NCBI GenBank assembly: GCA_024734555.1
Contig: JANPWX010000118.1
Coordinates: 1,803,334 to 1,867,333 of the forward strand
Origin: Trochalopteron elliotii
Lineage: Eukaryota; Chordata; Aves; Passeriformes; Leiothrichidae
Reading direction: 5' to 3'
Length of the DNA: 64,000 nucleotides
Shown here: piece by piece, positions 24,137 through 36,641 of the stretch
Position numbering within the stretch: the first letter of the stretch is position 1
Layout of the letters: every line of letters begins with the position of its first letter
Translations under genes and position numbers: made by a program
The notes under the pieces: model-generated
What the model was told of the DNA's origin: nothing
Databases searched by the model: none
What the model saw: the letters and a program-made list of their open reading frames with translations, nothing else

Positions 24137-26910
24137 GAGAAACTTTCTTGAGAAATTTTTCCTTGGGAAAAGTTAGCAGCTGGTAGCAGGCTAAAATCTT
24201 TCAGACCCAGAAACATCAGGCCCACAAATGTGCCCGTGATCTCTCTGTGATGGTTTGACAGGTGCCAAGCCCAAATGCCAGAGGAATTGGCACAGGAAAA
24301 ACAGGGCTTGAAACAAAATGTCACAGAACACAGAGAAAGTAGAGCTGAAGGGTGAACAGCACTATTCAGTCCCCACCAGGGGCTCTTATTTTTAAAGCTT
24401 TGTGCTTGAGCTGAAGGGCACAGAACAGGAATTATTAAACCCCACTTTAATGTCGGCCAGGACAGAGTAATGTATCTAAAGTAATTTCAAAGTAAAACAA
24501 AGAAGAAAGGAATGAGAACAGAGGTTGGTAGATAGGAGGCTGTGGGAATAAGTATGTTCAAAGCAAAGCCTTCTTATCCAAATGAAGAGAAATGAGGAAG
24601 CAATAGCAAAGAGAGAAGTGCTGGGCTGTAGCCAGATCTACTTTGACTCAGCTTATTTTCTCCATCGCTGTGAAGGGGGAGCAGCACCATCAATCACAGT
24701 CAGAATGACTTTTTCCTGTTAAATACACAATTTTCAGGCAGGTAACTAAACGCAGTATGTGCTTCAGCAATGTGTCTTAGGACATGTTAGGCATAACTTT
24801 CACAATAAAACAATTAATTACTCAGGCTCTCGTGGCTTCAGATAAAGCTTTGTGGGCAATTTCCCAGCAGCCATTCATGAGCCTAAATGAGCTGAAACTT
24901 TGTGGAAAAGTGTGAACTTTATGGCATGGGGGACAGATTGAAACAACACATCTCCAATAACCTCAAACTTCTCCCATTAGAATAAATTATGCACAAATCA
25001 ATAATGTGCAGAACACTCCCTGAGCCAGTATTTGCTGACTAGCTTCCACCAAAACTTCCTTCACATCCTGGGATGAGAAGGGTGTCATTTGTTGCAAGCA
25101 GCAGGCACCAGCTGTTGTGAAAGTCCTTTTCTGAGTGATTCATCTGTGCAGCTTGGAACAGTACTTTTGCTCTGATTGAAGCTGAAGTGGTGAGCTCAAA
25201 GAGGTGGGATTGTTCTGGGAGATCCCTCTGCAGGAAGTAGGAGGGAAAAGAAGGTGTTATAATGCAAATTTTCTTTAGAGTTTTGCAAATCCCTGCCACA
25301 GGGGTTTTGTTTTTCAAGGGTTTCTCTTTCACTTGTAGCTCTATCTGTTAAATTCCATGTCTTCAAGCCAGGATTTTCGTATGCAACAAATCTCAGGCTG
25401 ATTCTTGAATAATAAGAGGATTTCTTATTTCTTCCATCAAAGACACAGAACCAATAAAAATGTTACAAACACGTTTCTTATATTCGGTGGCCAGGATTGT
25501 TTTAGGAATAATTCCATGACAGTGAATTTTCCTTCTTTGATGGCATTTGCAAGACTGTACATAGTGTAGAAAATGCTGATATAGAATTTGAAACCTCTTC
25601 ACAAGAACCTGAAACCTTCCTCTGGAAACTGTTACTTCCAGGAGCAAATTCAAACTACACAGGATTTTTAAATATAGGTTTCAATATTACCAGTGAGATC
25701 ATAATTTAATAATTATTTTCCTCAGCACAGAGTACCTCCAAGTGCTGTATATAAAGGAGAAGCTCTGTTCTGTATAATTAAATAGACTATTTTGCCCTCA
25801 TAATAATAGCAAAAACAACATCTAATATCTATTTAAAAGAACCCTCAGGTATTTCTTGTATCCTGAAAATGCGAAATTTTTACTCCATTCCAGATGTTCG
25901 TTAGGTGCACTAAAAAGCCACTTTCATTTGAGAGATATTAAAAGCATCAAGATCATCATTGCTATAATATTTTTCTATTAGTCTTTCAAGAGGCTCATAA
26001 AATGTCTGACAGAGGTTTTCATTTCCACATCCAAATGTGAACTCACACAAAGAGATTTAATTTTGTAAAGACTGACATTCCAACCAGTTCACTTCCTGCT
26101 TAGTGAATGGAGATAAGAGTCCAATGACTTAATTGTTTTACTTTAATGAAGTATACCACCTTAAAAATAAAATATATATCATCAACAACTCTGCCTTCAT
26201 TTCCAGTAAAACCTCAAAATGGAGTTTCCAGTACTTGCACTTCTGGTCTTCATATTGCATTTGCAAACATCTTAAACTGGGAATGACACATAATTTATGA
26301 CTGAGGGCGCCACAGTCATGGAATGGATACAGCTCCAATACATATTTATCTGTCTTCATTTAAGAATTATTAGGTTTTAAGGTGAAGGATTTTATTAGCT
26401 ACTTGTTCCTTTCTTCTCACCCTAGTAGAAGATATTCCTGCTCTGGGGGGTGCTTGAGAGAGGGAACATCCTGAACCCCTGAGCATCTTGTGTTGCCAGT
26501 GTATTTGTCAAACCTGAAAGTGAAAAACACTTAAGAATGAACATGGAAATTCACACCACAAGAATTTCTTCCCTCCCAACATTTTGGGGTCAAAATGTAG
26601 TTTTACTTGCCTGTTTATTTGCATGTGCCATTGGTGTAGTGGACTGAACATTGTAGCTAAAAGGGAAACATCCATTTTTTGCTGTCACCAATAATTTTGA
26701 AACTGATGAAATGCATATCTGGCATGTCTTCCAGCTCCATCTCTTTAAATGGAGGAAGGACACAAGAAAAGGAGAAAGAATAAATGTTTAAATCCCTCTT
26801 TCTTATGAAATCTTCATTATGTAAAGATCTGATTTATGACAGATCTGTTTAAAATCAGTGTCAAAGACAGCATGGGCATAAAACAAGGCCTCAAATGTCA
26901 TCTTCCTTAC
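24137..26910. other. Unique stretch, no gene recognised
   Basis: Short open frames only (up to 97 codons), none recognisable. The part 24,580-25,020 is a further candidate conserved non-coding segment (see findings). Confidence 0.4.
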
Positions 26911-26935
26911 TAAACTAAACTAAACTAAACTAAAC
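26911..26935. repeat. (TAAAC)n microsatellite, 5 perfect units
   Basis: Five uninterrupted TAAAC units followed by TAACT. Confidence 0.95.
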
Positions 26936-29284
26936 TAACTTATCCAAAAAAGTTTTATTAGCTAGATTATATTAGAATCTGTACTTCAACATCCTCATGT
27001 GAGCCCAAATTCTTATATACTGCACAAATTGTAACATTTTTATTACACACAATGTAATATTGGTGAAAATGAGATCTGAAGCTTGTGTAATACTGGGGAT
27101 GAGAAATACAAAACCAAGACATGCAGAACACGTTTTCAATGAAGAGAAAGGGTGAAATTCTGCACCGAAGAAAATGGCAGCCAATTATTGATATCAATGC
27201 CATTTCTTTTCTCTATACGTAATCTGTCTGCTTCTCTAATGATTAAAAAAGCCCTAATGGCAATGTAACATTGGAGGTAATATTTGAAGTTATTTTGGTT
27301 ACATTTTTTTTCTTTTTACATTCTTTTGACCATTTGAAGTGGTTTTTTCTCTGATTTTTTTTTTTTATTCTGAAATATTTGAATATAAAAAGCGTAATGG
27401 AAATAATGATTATAGGTTTTTCAAAACCATGTTCGTATTTCCCTGCTTGATGAAAAAGTCTATAACAAAATCACAGAGTCAGAGAGATGAAAAAGGATTT
27501 TTCAAGAATCCAAACTTGGATTTCAAAGTTCCAGAATGTTCACACTGTAAAAATGATCAATTTAATGATTTAATTTAGGAAATTAAATATACTTTATTCC
27601 ATTTGTGTGTTTTCTAAAATACATACCAAAGATGAAAGAAAATGAAAAAGAAAAAAAGTCTCATTTAGAGGGTAAGAGAAGAAAAAAAGGAAAAAAACAA
27701 GGGAATTTGTGCAGGAATAATTATTGAGAATGCTAAATAGTCTGTACCAATCTAGTGCAGTGTATTCATTTAGAGAGGCACAAGGCCAACTTTATTTATA
27801 TCTGGTTTGCAAAAATGGGTGGAGAACTACCCACAGAAACACAAGTTGATGACATGAACATGTGCAAGAATTGATTTATGACTGTAAAAAAGAGTTGCAA
27901 TCTTATTTCAAAGTGTCTCACCTTGATCCTTATTCTCAGTGACACTGGTTATTAAACAGTCAGCATTGTATTTCCATTTTTAAATCCTTCAAAAGATGTT
28001 TCAGGCTCACATTGATATTCATCTTTTCGGATCGCTCTGCTTTAGGTTGCAATCAAGAAAAAAATGAAGATTTCCTTGCAAAAAAAGACCCTGCATAAGG
28101 TACACATGCAAAGGACAATAGCACTTAAGAGAAATGCATGAGAATCAGACATCATTTGCTCAAGGAGGCTTTTAAAATCTCCACTTAGGACTGTCACCTT
28201 GACAAATTGTGTTCCAAGTTCAAAGATTTTTTTATAGTCAGGTCTCCTATAATGAGACTTTCACAGCCATTTTAAAGAGCTCGAGTAAATTACTCACTTT
28301 TTCCCTTATGAAACACAGCTGGAAAATGGTAATGACTCTTTTGATAGGGATTACATTAACTAAATTCTTATTTTGGTAAAAAAAAATTGTTATTCCAATT
28401 GCTAATTATGCCTTTTGCAGCTTTTACTGTGGATATACTCATTGCACATATTTTACTTTGATTTTCCTATTGTAAGTGCCAAGGTTAATAATTCAGGTTT
28501 ACATTAACTGCAAGTGTTTCATGTTTAAATGAAGGAGACCCCTTATGTACAATTTAGCACCTATTTTAGCCTTTGTTTTTTGTTAAAATAATACATACCC
28601 TCTGGGCAGCACTTAGCTACTTCTTACTGACTGCTTCATAATGAACCAGGTTTTTGATCACTTGGTTGGCAACCTATTAGGAAATTTAATAGTATTACTG
28701 TTAATTTTTTTGTTTATTTTTTTTTTTTTTGTTTCCTGTTATTTTTTTTGTTTCCTGCTCTCCTTCAGGGGATTTCTTTTCATGCATTTAATACATTTCA
28801 TCAAAGTCAGAAGACTGAATGTTTGAAGAACTTCAGGGTTTTTACAAAGTGAAAGTATGGGATTTTCGTGTATTTTTTTTTTAAATTTGCAATTTATAAA
28901 ATGTGTACTTATGTGTATTTCATAAAATTTATATGTTAGAAGAAGCTTTTGTGATCTTCACAGACTTTGAAGGACATGCTTGGCACTGCCTGAGATAAGG
29001 ATTAAGGTGGTGCAGGTCTTATGATACAGAATTTATGTAAGTTAAATAGCAGCTTCCTGGGAGCTGAAACAATCAACAGCAGTGTAGGCTAAGAAAAACT
29101 CTGCTGCTGGTGAGGGAATAAAAGGAGATCTGTGGCACAACGGTGGCTTTTCCCCCTGGATTCAGTTCAAAAGCTGGTAATATCCTGTTAAAAACCTCTG
29201 GTACTGCACCTGCTTTGGCACTTGGAATTGGCATCGCTTGCCTACGCAGGAGATGGAGGTGTGTTACAATATCCATTTATTTTG
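26936..29284. other. AT-rich DNA with low-complexity runs
   Basis: A/G-rich low complexity lies at 27,620-27,700 and T-rich low complexity at 28,700-28,765 (repeated TTTGTTTCCTG). No gene was recognised. Confidence 0.45.
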
Positions 29285-29302
29285 GATGATGATGATGATG
29301 AT
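29285..29302. repeat. (GAT)6 microsatellite
   Basis: Six perfect GAT units, followed by TGTTGTCATT. Confidence 0.95.
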
Positions 29303-29561
29303 TGTTGTCATTACAATAGTTATTATAATAAAAAAATCATTTTTAAAAGAAAGAATGGCTGATTTTTGAAAGTATCAATTTTGAGATTTCCCTGTGTGTG
29401 CTGTCTTTGAACAAGGAAGCAGACAAGTCACCACACTGCACTGCCTTTTACCAGAGGAAAAAAATCAACAGTTACACAGCAAAGAATGCAGCAGGGAAGA
29501 GAGCATTCAGTCTGTGCTAATTTCTGTCAGAAGGATGAATTAACTACAGGCCTCCCAGCCA

Positions 29562-29622
29562 GTAACATTGGACTTTATCATCCTGGAGGTCTTTTTGAGC
29601 CTTAATGATTCTGTGATTTCTT
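29562..29622 (+). mobile_element. CR1 LINE 3' end
   Basis: This is a plus-sense terminus: TTGGACTTTATCATCCTGGA, GGTCTTTTTGAGCCTTAATG, then ATTCTGTGATTTC. It is short and decayed. Confidence 0.75.
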
Positions 29623-32440
29623 TACCTTCTCCTCACTTCTCTGCTTTGTTAAATACACTGATCTCCCTTGCCTAGGCAGCATCACTGCAGCTTTCAACTA
29701 ATCACTTACATAAACTTCACTTGTCTCCTGCTTCACATGTCAAATTTGAGAAAAATTGCTTGCAGACCCTCTTTAATCTTTTTATAAATGGTATCATGAG
29801 GGCAGACATGGCAGCACATGAGTTACAGGAAGGGGGACGCTGCTAAATTAATAAATCAATGTGTCAAATGGCCACTTCAGTTTGTTGCTTTCTTTCAACT
29901 TATCCCATGTAGATTTTCAGCCCCTTTTTTTAATACCCACACACTGCTACTTCCATGCTTTTTTTCCCCCCAAATATCATGTCCTCACTCATAATTTCAG
30001 TGGTTCTATTAAATTGCTTTGACTTAGCAACCAGCTTGAAATATGAAAGTAGAGTAAAAGAATATAACTTTATGTGCTTTAATAGCTCATTAAAAGTTAA
30101 CATAATTTACAACTAAATGCAACTAAAAAAGTAAGTAGCATTCATAAAAAAACATTTTTAGGGAGCCATGCAAAGAATGAACAGGGTTGGAGTTGCTGCA
30201 TGAGAGCTTTTTTTGTGCCACAAGTGGTATAATTCAAGATTTATACAAGATTCAGTGAAAGGCATGATTAAAAATCGCTATGACAGATCATGAGTATTTA
30301 TTACTCAAGACAAAACACAAATCAAGTATGTTTATAAAAACAATGAGCTGCATAATTGTAATTCCTTCCAAAACAAATAAGTGCCCTGTCTCTTTCTTAA
30401 AAAGGAAAAAAAAGGGTGGAAAAGGGAGAAACCCTAGAATGACTACTTCCAAAGAAAACATCTGACCAATAAACATGCTAAAATAACAGGACACTACATG
30501 GCACATAAATAATACTTGACCCAGAAAACTCTGGTGAATGAGATGATGAGTAAAGCCCTGCACTGAGCTTTCCTTTTTACTATTCTGAGAGTAGAAATTG
30601 TTACTTACTTTGTATTTCTGACTGCATTATTAGTGGAAGAAATATGCTTTCTCAAGCTTTACTAAATGTTCAGGTAGCCTTGGTTTCATATTATCTTCTC
30701 TCAGTTGAAAAGCACACCAGCACCTCCAAATACCTTTAATTGGAGTGGATCTAGTCTTTGTAAATGACCCTGCAAACCACAATAACAACAGTGCTGTACA
30801 AATTGAGGTACAGCAACCATACTGGCAGTGCAGTACATTCAGGTAACTCAGAAAGCTGGAAACTTAGTTCAAACTGTGGTACCAATCTTGAAGATTTCCC
30901 AGAGTTGCTCCTAGGATTGAGAAAAAAGCATGGTTAAAATAGCAGTGACTGGAGCCCTTGTGGATGCTGTTTGTCGAGTGTACAAGCACATCAGCATGGC
31001 TTTATGCATTTTAAAGGAAGAGCCAGAGCTAAAAGAAAGATCCAACAGTGCAGAATGGCTTTAATAATTCTGCCAGGCTCTAATAACCCAACAGCTAAGT
31101 ACAGATTCCCTGCCCTGTGAGAAACTCATTCCACAGTGCTCCCAGTGCTGACAAAGCCAACCCTTTGGAAGAGATTTTGTTCTTTGGTCTAGTCTCAAGA
31201 TCAGTGCCCTCCTCTGTTTCTCCCTAGGAAAATAACTAGAAAAATGACCTAGAATTAAGAGCATCCAACCCCAACCCCAAAGCACCACTCTAGGGAGTTC
31301 TCAGCACACCCCTCCTCTCTGCAGAGCATTCAAAGGAATTCTGGTCCCAGGTGTCTCCAGATGCTGCTCGTAGCCAGCAATTCTGGGCTGATTTGAGAAG
31401 TTTAAGCCTAATCTTGCCTGGCATTAACATTTTTTACATCTCCTGACTTGCTAGAAAAACAAGATTACACTGAACATTTGTTACCTGGAGTCAATGAGGA
31501 TATTACTTGGTCACACAAGGGCAAATCCTCTCATTTCAATTCTGGCAAGGAAATGGATTAAGGTCTTTATCTTCACAGAGGGAAACACAAATATTTAATT
31601 CTAATTTTCATGTTATCATCTCACATACATGGGTTTTTTGAGATCAGTCACCAGGATAAAAATAAAAAGATGTACCCACAAATAAGAATAAATATTCAGG
31701 TTGCTTCATGAATATGGACAGCAATGACAAGAAGGAGACATCAAAAGCTTCACAAGATTTTCTGTCTTTAATAATTCAATTTTGCAGCAAAGTCAGTCAG
31801 TGCTTGGAAAACAGCAGGTTCAAATGCTGTAGACTGAGCAAAGGAAAAAAATGTCTGCTACTATTTGGTTTGCTATCAAACACAGATTTTACAGTGCAAA
31901 TCAGGTTTATGGTTTTACAATGATGGTTTTACATGTTTACAGGGTTTCCATGACAAGAGGAGCCACATCTTTCCACGCTGATAGATTTCTCTAAATATTC
32001 TTCAATATTTCAACGAGTCTTTATGTGCTACAGAACTTTCCAGTGTATGCTCTTACTTTATTGACTTTTCCTTTAAGTCAGAAAGTTGACTTTGCAAGAA
32101 GTATAGAAGCCTGAAGTAATTGATGATGACTTAGACAGAGGAAAAATGTCCCATCAGTTATAAATGGCCAACTGGTGCTGTGCAAAGCAGTGACAAGGTC
32201 TGACTAATGTAGCTGTTGGACATTCTCAGTTTGAGAACACTGTCTGACCTGGAAATGTGAATTCCTGTGTTTGTGTATTAAGGACCACTCTCTCTCACAT
32301 AGCAAAAGGAATCCAGTGTTATGACATCCATAAAAAAGGCACAAAATACTCTTGAGACCTGTTCAGTTAATACTGAGGACTTCAGAATGAAGATGTTAAC
32401 TATGTTCTGAAAAGCACTACTTCCATATGGGACATAAAAA
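29623..32440. other. Unique stretch, no gene recognised
   Basis: No conserved coding pattern was recognised. Open frames do not exceed about 90 codons. Confidence 0.45.
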
Positions 32441-32592
32441 AGAGAAGAGAAGAGAAGAGAAGAGAAGAGAAGAGAAGAGAAGAGAAGAGAAGAGAAGAGA
32501 AGAGAAGAGAAGAGAAGAGAAGAGAAGAGAAGAGAAGAGAAGAGAAGAGAAGAGAAGAGAAGAGAAGAGAAGAGAAGAGAAGAGAAGAGAAG
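32441..32592 (+). repeat. Pure (AGAGA)30 pentanucleotide array
   Basis: There are about 30 uninterrupted copies of AGAGA (32,441-32,590), with all purines on the plus strand. The low-complexity K/R/E open frame that spans it (32,427-32,642) is only translation of the repeat. The purity implies recent expansion or strong slippage. Confidence 0.97.
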
Positions 32593-32745
32593 ATTATGAA
32601 AGCATGAGTAGAGTTCTCCTAAGAATTACAGTAAAATTTTAATTACAGTAAAAATTCAGTTGGCCAAAATACCCATAAATTTAGACTACTATCTGTCTTC
32701 CTAACCTGAGAGACAGCATAACATTTCAAGAAACCATCAAGATCT

Positions 32746-32790
32746 TTGCCCAGAGAAGTTGTGGCTGCCCCATCCCTGGAGGTGTTCAAT
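32746..32790 (+). mobile_element. Small CR1 LINE fragment
   Basis: The stretch TGCCCAGAGAAGTTGTGGCT and then CCCCATCCCTGGAGGTGTTC is a characteristic internal stretch about 100-150 bases before the CR1 3' end. Both sides fade into unique sequence. Confidence 0.75.
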
Positions 32791-34451
32791 TTAAATTCTA
32801 TTTAAATAGATCAATTATGTTGATTGCAATGATAGACATTATGAAATATAGCATGGAATTTCCCAGGTAAACATTTTCCCTCAGCTTCATCAGATGAAAG
32901 ATACTGTAAACTAAGTGATGAATGAATACAGCAACATGACTATAATATTAATTGCAGGTGCAGGTAAAACACAGATGAAGTGCTGTTACCATATTAATTA
33001 GATATATAACGTGATCTGTTTCTTTAACAAGACTTCCAGGTATGGAAATATAAACCTGGATTCAGAAATAACTGTGAAAAAACAATTTCTGTCTTTTATG
33101 ACTACTTTCAATTCTGTACCTACTGCGGCCACATTTTGTAATTTTGCCATCATTTGCAGTGATTTTTGTAATTTGTTACAGCTATTCCTCAGATTAGTCC
33201 AACACCCAATATGATATTTTTAGTGCACGCAGAACCATGGTAGCTAAGCAACAAAAAAATTGAGGAAATTGAGGACTTGGTGTTGTCTCAAAATGATCCC
33301 ATTCTGTGTTTAACAGGTGTTTGAAATGGACCCTGCTCGTTAAATCCAGCCAGATTTCTGCTGGGTGACCAAACTGTCTTCATTCAGCTGATGGGCTGGT
33401 GTTAAAAATGTTACAGCTTCATGTTTTGGAAGTGGAGCTAAATGTTTATTGCACAGTCTCTGGCTCAGTCTCAGCCTCCCTGAGATGAAGTTTCCATGGA
33501 GAGGGATGATGTTGGGTCTCAAGCCTTGCATTCCCCCTGGGGGGAGCTGCCACCAGCAAAGATGAAATTAAATATTTGTGGGGAATGGATTTGTAGGGAA
33601 TTCTCAAAGCCTGACGGAATGCTCACAGAGTCTTGTGCATCTGTGTGCAAATTCTGAGATAAAATATAGTGACTTAGAAGGGCCATGAAATAGGACAGAC
33701 ATTGTTAAGAGAGAAATTGAACTGGAAATAAGTTTCAAATGATGACTTTGCAAATAGACCAGATATTTTGGAGAAATAGAACTATGAAAGATGTATTGTA
33801 GCAACAGCCACGTGGGGTATTTTAATAGATAATTGACTTAGAAGCATTAGCAGCATTGTGTGGCAAAAGCTGATAGGCCAAAAACCACTTACAAATATAT
33901 TGTAATTAAGAAATAGTTTGGCTTCTGATTTTAATAGCATAAATTGTAACATGTGCACCATCTCACCCTTCTCATGAGACTGAAAATGGAATAAAAGTCT
34001 TTAAAACACCTCTCAGGAGCCCCATCGTTGGGTCAGAAAAAGGATTTTTCTGACAAATATTAAAGAACTGTTTCTAACAATGCTGATCATCAATCTCCAG
34101 TGATACAGAATGTGAGCTTACATTACCTCAGCCAGTGGAACTTACAACAACAAATTATTTAAACACATCAAGGTTAAGTCCTGCTTAAGAGGGAAAAGAA
34201 AGACTTAAGTCTCCTTCAGCCCTACATATCTATCAATAGCAAGTAAATCTAGACAGACATTTTATATTAGTCTTAAAAATTGATCTGGATCGAGTACTTA
34301 GATGGAATGATGCATTTTACTTCTATGAAAGATTGGACTTCTTTTTTTTTCATGCCATAAAAATAATATTTTTTTCTTAAAACTAACCCTCAGGCTGTTT
34401 TTGAGAGTTTATAAGAACTCTCTCTCTCTAGGTACATATTACAAATATGTG
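32791..34451. other. Unassigned AT-rich DNA
   Basis: No gene or named repeat was recognised. Confidence 0.45.
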
Positions 34452-34491
34452 AATAATTCAGATTGTTATCTGAATAATAATTCAGATTGTT
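34452..34491. repeat. 16-bp direct repeat, 24-bp period
   Basis: AATAATTCAGATTGTT at 34,452-34,467 is repeated exactly at 34,476-34,491. Confidence 0.9.
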
Positions 34492-34621
34492 TGGGAGAAA
34501 TCTGTATGAAATTCATGGCTAAAGACTGAAAATTCTGGCTAAGGATAACCATGCTGCTTGTACTCCATATGCCAACAATACCCTCAGTTTATGCATTACA
34601 CTTTCACCCTGGATTGCAAAT

Positions 34622-34641
34622 AATCTCATGATCATGAGATT
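34622..34641. repeat. Perfect 20-bp palindrome
   Basis: AATCTCATGA joined directly to its reverse complement, with no spacer. A further TCATGAGA copy lies just downstream at 34,648-34,655. No known regulatory family is assigned. Confidence 0.9.
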
Positions 34642-34655
34642 TGCTGGTCATGAGA

Positions 34656-36565
34656 CTGCCTTAAAAGAATTTTCCATTTTCTTCAAGTTTAGCTGCTTCT
34701 GACATCCACTAAAATCAATATTAATTCTGTTATTGACAGAAAAAATTGCCTATAACTTATTTGACAGAAAAATAATGAAAAAAAATATTCTTTATTCTAT
34801 ATGTGTATATTTAAAGACCTGCAATATTTATTTATAGCTGGGCAAGAAGCAGTACTAAACAATGTAGGTGCCAATTACTGGAAAATGACACTATATAATT
34901 TGACATGAGCTTTTAGATAATATTTGTTGTCAGATCCTTTTCTACTTTGGCCATTCTTGAAAAGTATATTTTAGAGAACTGAGAAATTTTTGAGGTGTGT
35001 ATAATCTATTTGGTTTTTTTTTTGAAAACACAATCAAAATGTCTCAGAAATTGTTGAAAACTCTTTCTACACCAATTTTTTATTATGTGCCAAGCTAAGA
35101 CACATTTTAATTTTATCACTGAGTTTGTTTTTTTATTTCAATCACATATTTAACCTATTTCAAACTGGTTCACTGACTTTAGGTTGTAAAATATTGACTT
35201 TGCAATTCAGAGAGACTATTTCTCAATCGAGTGCTACAAAACCAGATTCTTTTATACAAAATTACTGGAGTATACCATAAATAAGATAGACTTAAAAAAA
35301 CCCCAGCAAAACCCACCAATGCAAAAAAAGGCAAACAAAGCTAAAACAAAACAAACCAAACAAACCCGAAACTTAAATTCATTCCCATCTTCTCATTCAA
35401 AGTTCCCTGATGTAACGTGAGCTCCAAATTCACTGTCAGTGCCACAATGACTTTGGCACTGGGCTCACTGCAATCCACCCACACCTCTTAATGTGTGCCA
35501 GGCTAAATTGAAGGTTATGTAGGACATTCCATGTCAAATTTCCCTCTTTATCATGGAGCAGTGGGATACTTCAGTGTTACCAGTCTGTGTTCAAGGATAT
35601 CTCTTCAAGCAAGAACACAAAAGAGCATCTTGCTTAAAGCAGCTGAGGAGCCTTGGAGTCCTCAACAAAACTAATTCATACTAATTCTGTTCTTGGGGAT
35701 TATCTACAGAATTGCATGGATGGAGAGAGAATGCTAGTTAATGACAATTTACATTTAATATTTTTTAAAATCAATTTAAAAGAAAGCAGACCACAAGAAA
35801 TCATAGAGTTTAGGCAGTCTTAAAACTCGAACCAGAAGGAAATCATCGACAAAATAATTTTGGCAAAAAAGATAAATTCCTGTATTTCCTGAGAATAACA
35901 TGGAAAAATGCAGGAATACTAAAACATGTCAACAGTCCACATACTCTTTTCTGTAAACAGCATGTGAGTGAGCAAATAGTTTCAAATTCCTTTTTGAGCC
36001 AGCACTGCTGATGGCACATGTATCATTTAGGTGCTGATTCTTGGCATTGGTGTGGTGGAAAACAGGCAGTTCAGCCAGTTCAAACATACACAAGTATTGC
36101 ATTTCTATTAAAAATGTGAATAGGTACATTTGGTAACTAATACTAATTATAGTAAGCACTCAGCACATGCATTTCTGCAAGTTAAGAACCAAATGCCATC
36201 AAAGTAAGTTTTTATACCTGCTGAATAGAGTCAGTAAGAAGCAGTTGGCAAGAATTATCCAGAAGGATTGTTTGCCATAAGTAAAGATAAAGGTGATTAA
36301 TTCTTCTGCAAGAACATTGACCATTTTGCAGCTTTTATTCTTCCATCTTTTTATAGGATAAATTGTGGGAAAATCAGGTTTATTTACTGGAACTATTGAA
36401 AGCATTCAGCTGAAAATCTGCAACACAGAACCAGAAAATATGTTGTTCCTGAAACTGAAAACAAATCACATTTCGGACAATAACCTAATAAGCAGGAAAA
36501 AAAATCACTCGAACTGTTGGGCTGCAATGGGCAGTAATTTACATAAAATGGCAGATGAAAATGAT
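34656..36565. other. AT-rich DNA with low-complexity A/C stretch
   Basis: An A/C-rich low-complexity stretch occupies about 35,290-35,375. No gene was recognised. Confidence 0.45.
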
Positions 36566-36641
36566 GCTATCAGATATAAAGCCATCAGATGAAGCCATCA
36601 GATGCCATCAAATGCTGCCATCAGATATCAAGCCATCAGAG
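36566..36641. repeat. Degenerate minisatellite of GCCATCAGAT core
   Basis: Six copies of the core begin at 36,566, 36,581, 36,594, 36,604, 36,617 and 36,632, with one or no substitutions each. The start-to-start distances are 15, 13, 10, 13 and 15. The array runs across the end of a short open frame that is not recognised as a gene. Confidence 0.85.

Noticed and set aside
26911..26940. CRISPR-like repeat array
   Set aside because: The tandem units are five bases with no spacers, and the DNA is plainly from a vertebrate; it is a microsatellite.
29073..29276. Minus-strand 67-codon frame that looks superficially exon-like
   Set aside because: No recognisable domain, no convincing splice sites at the ends, and length within chance expectation.
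32427..32642. A charged K/R/E repeat open frame
   Set aside because: It is the translation of the AGAGA microsatellite.
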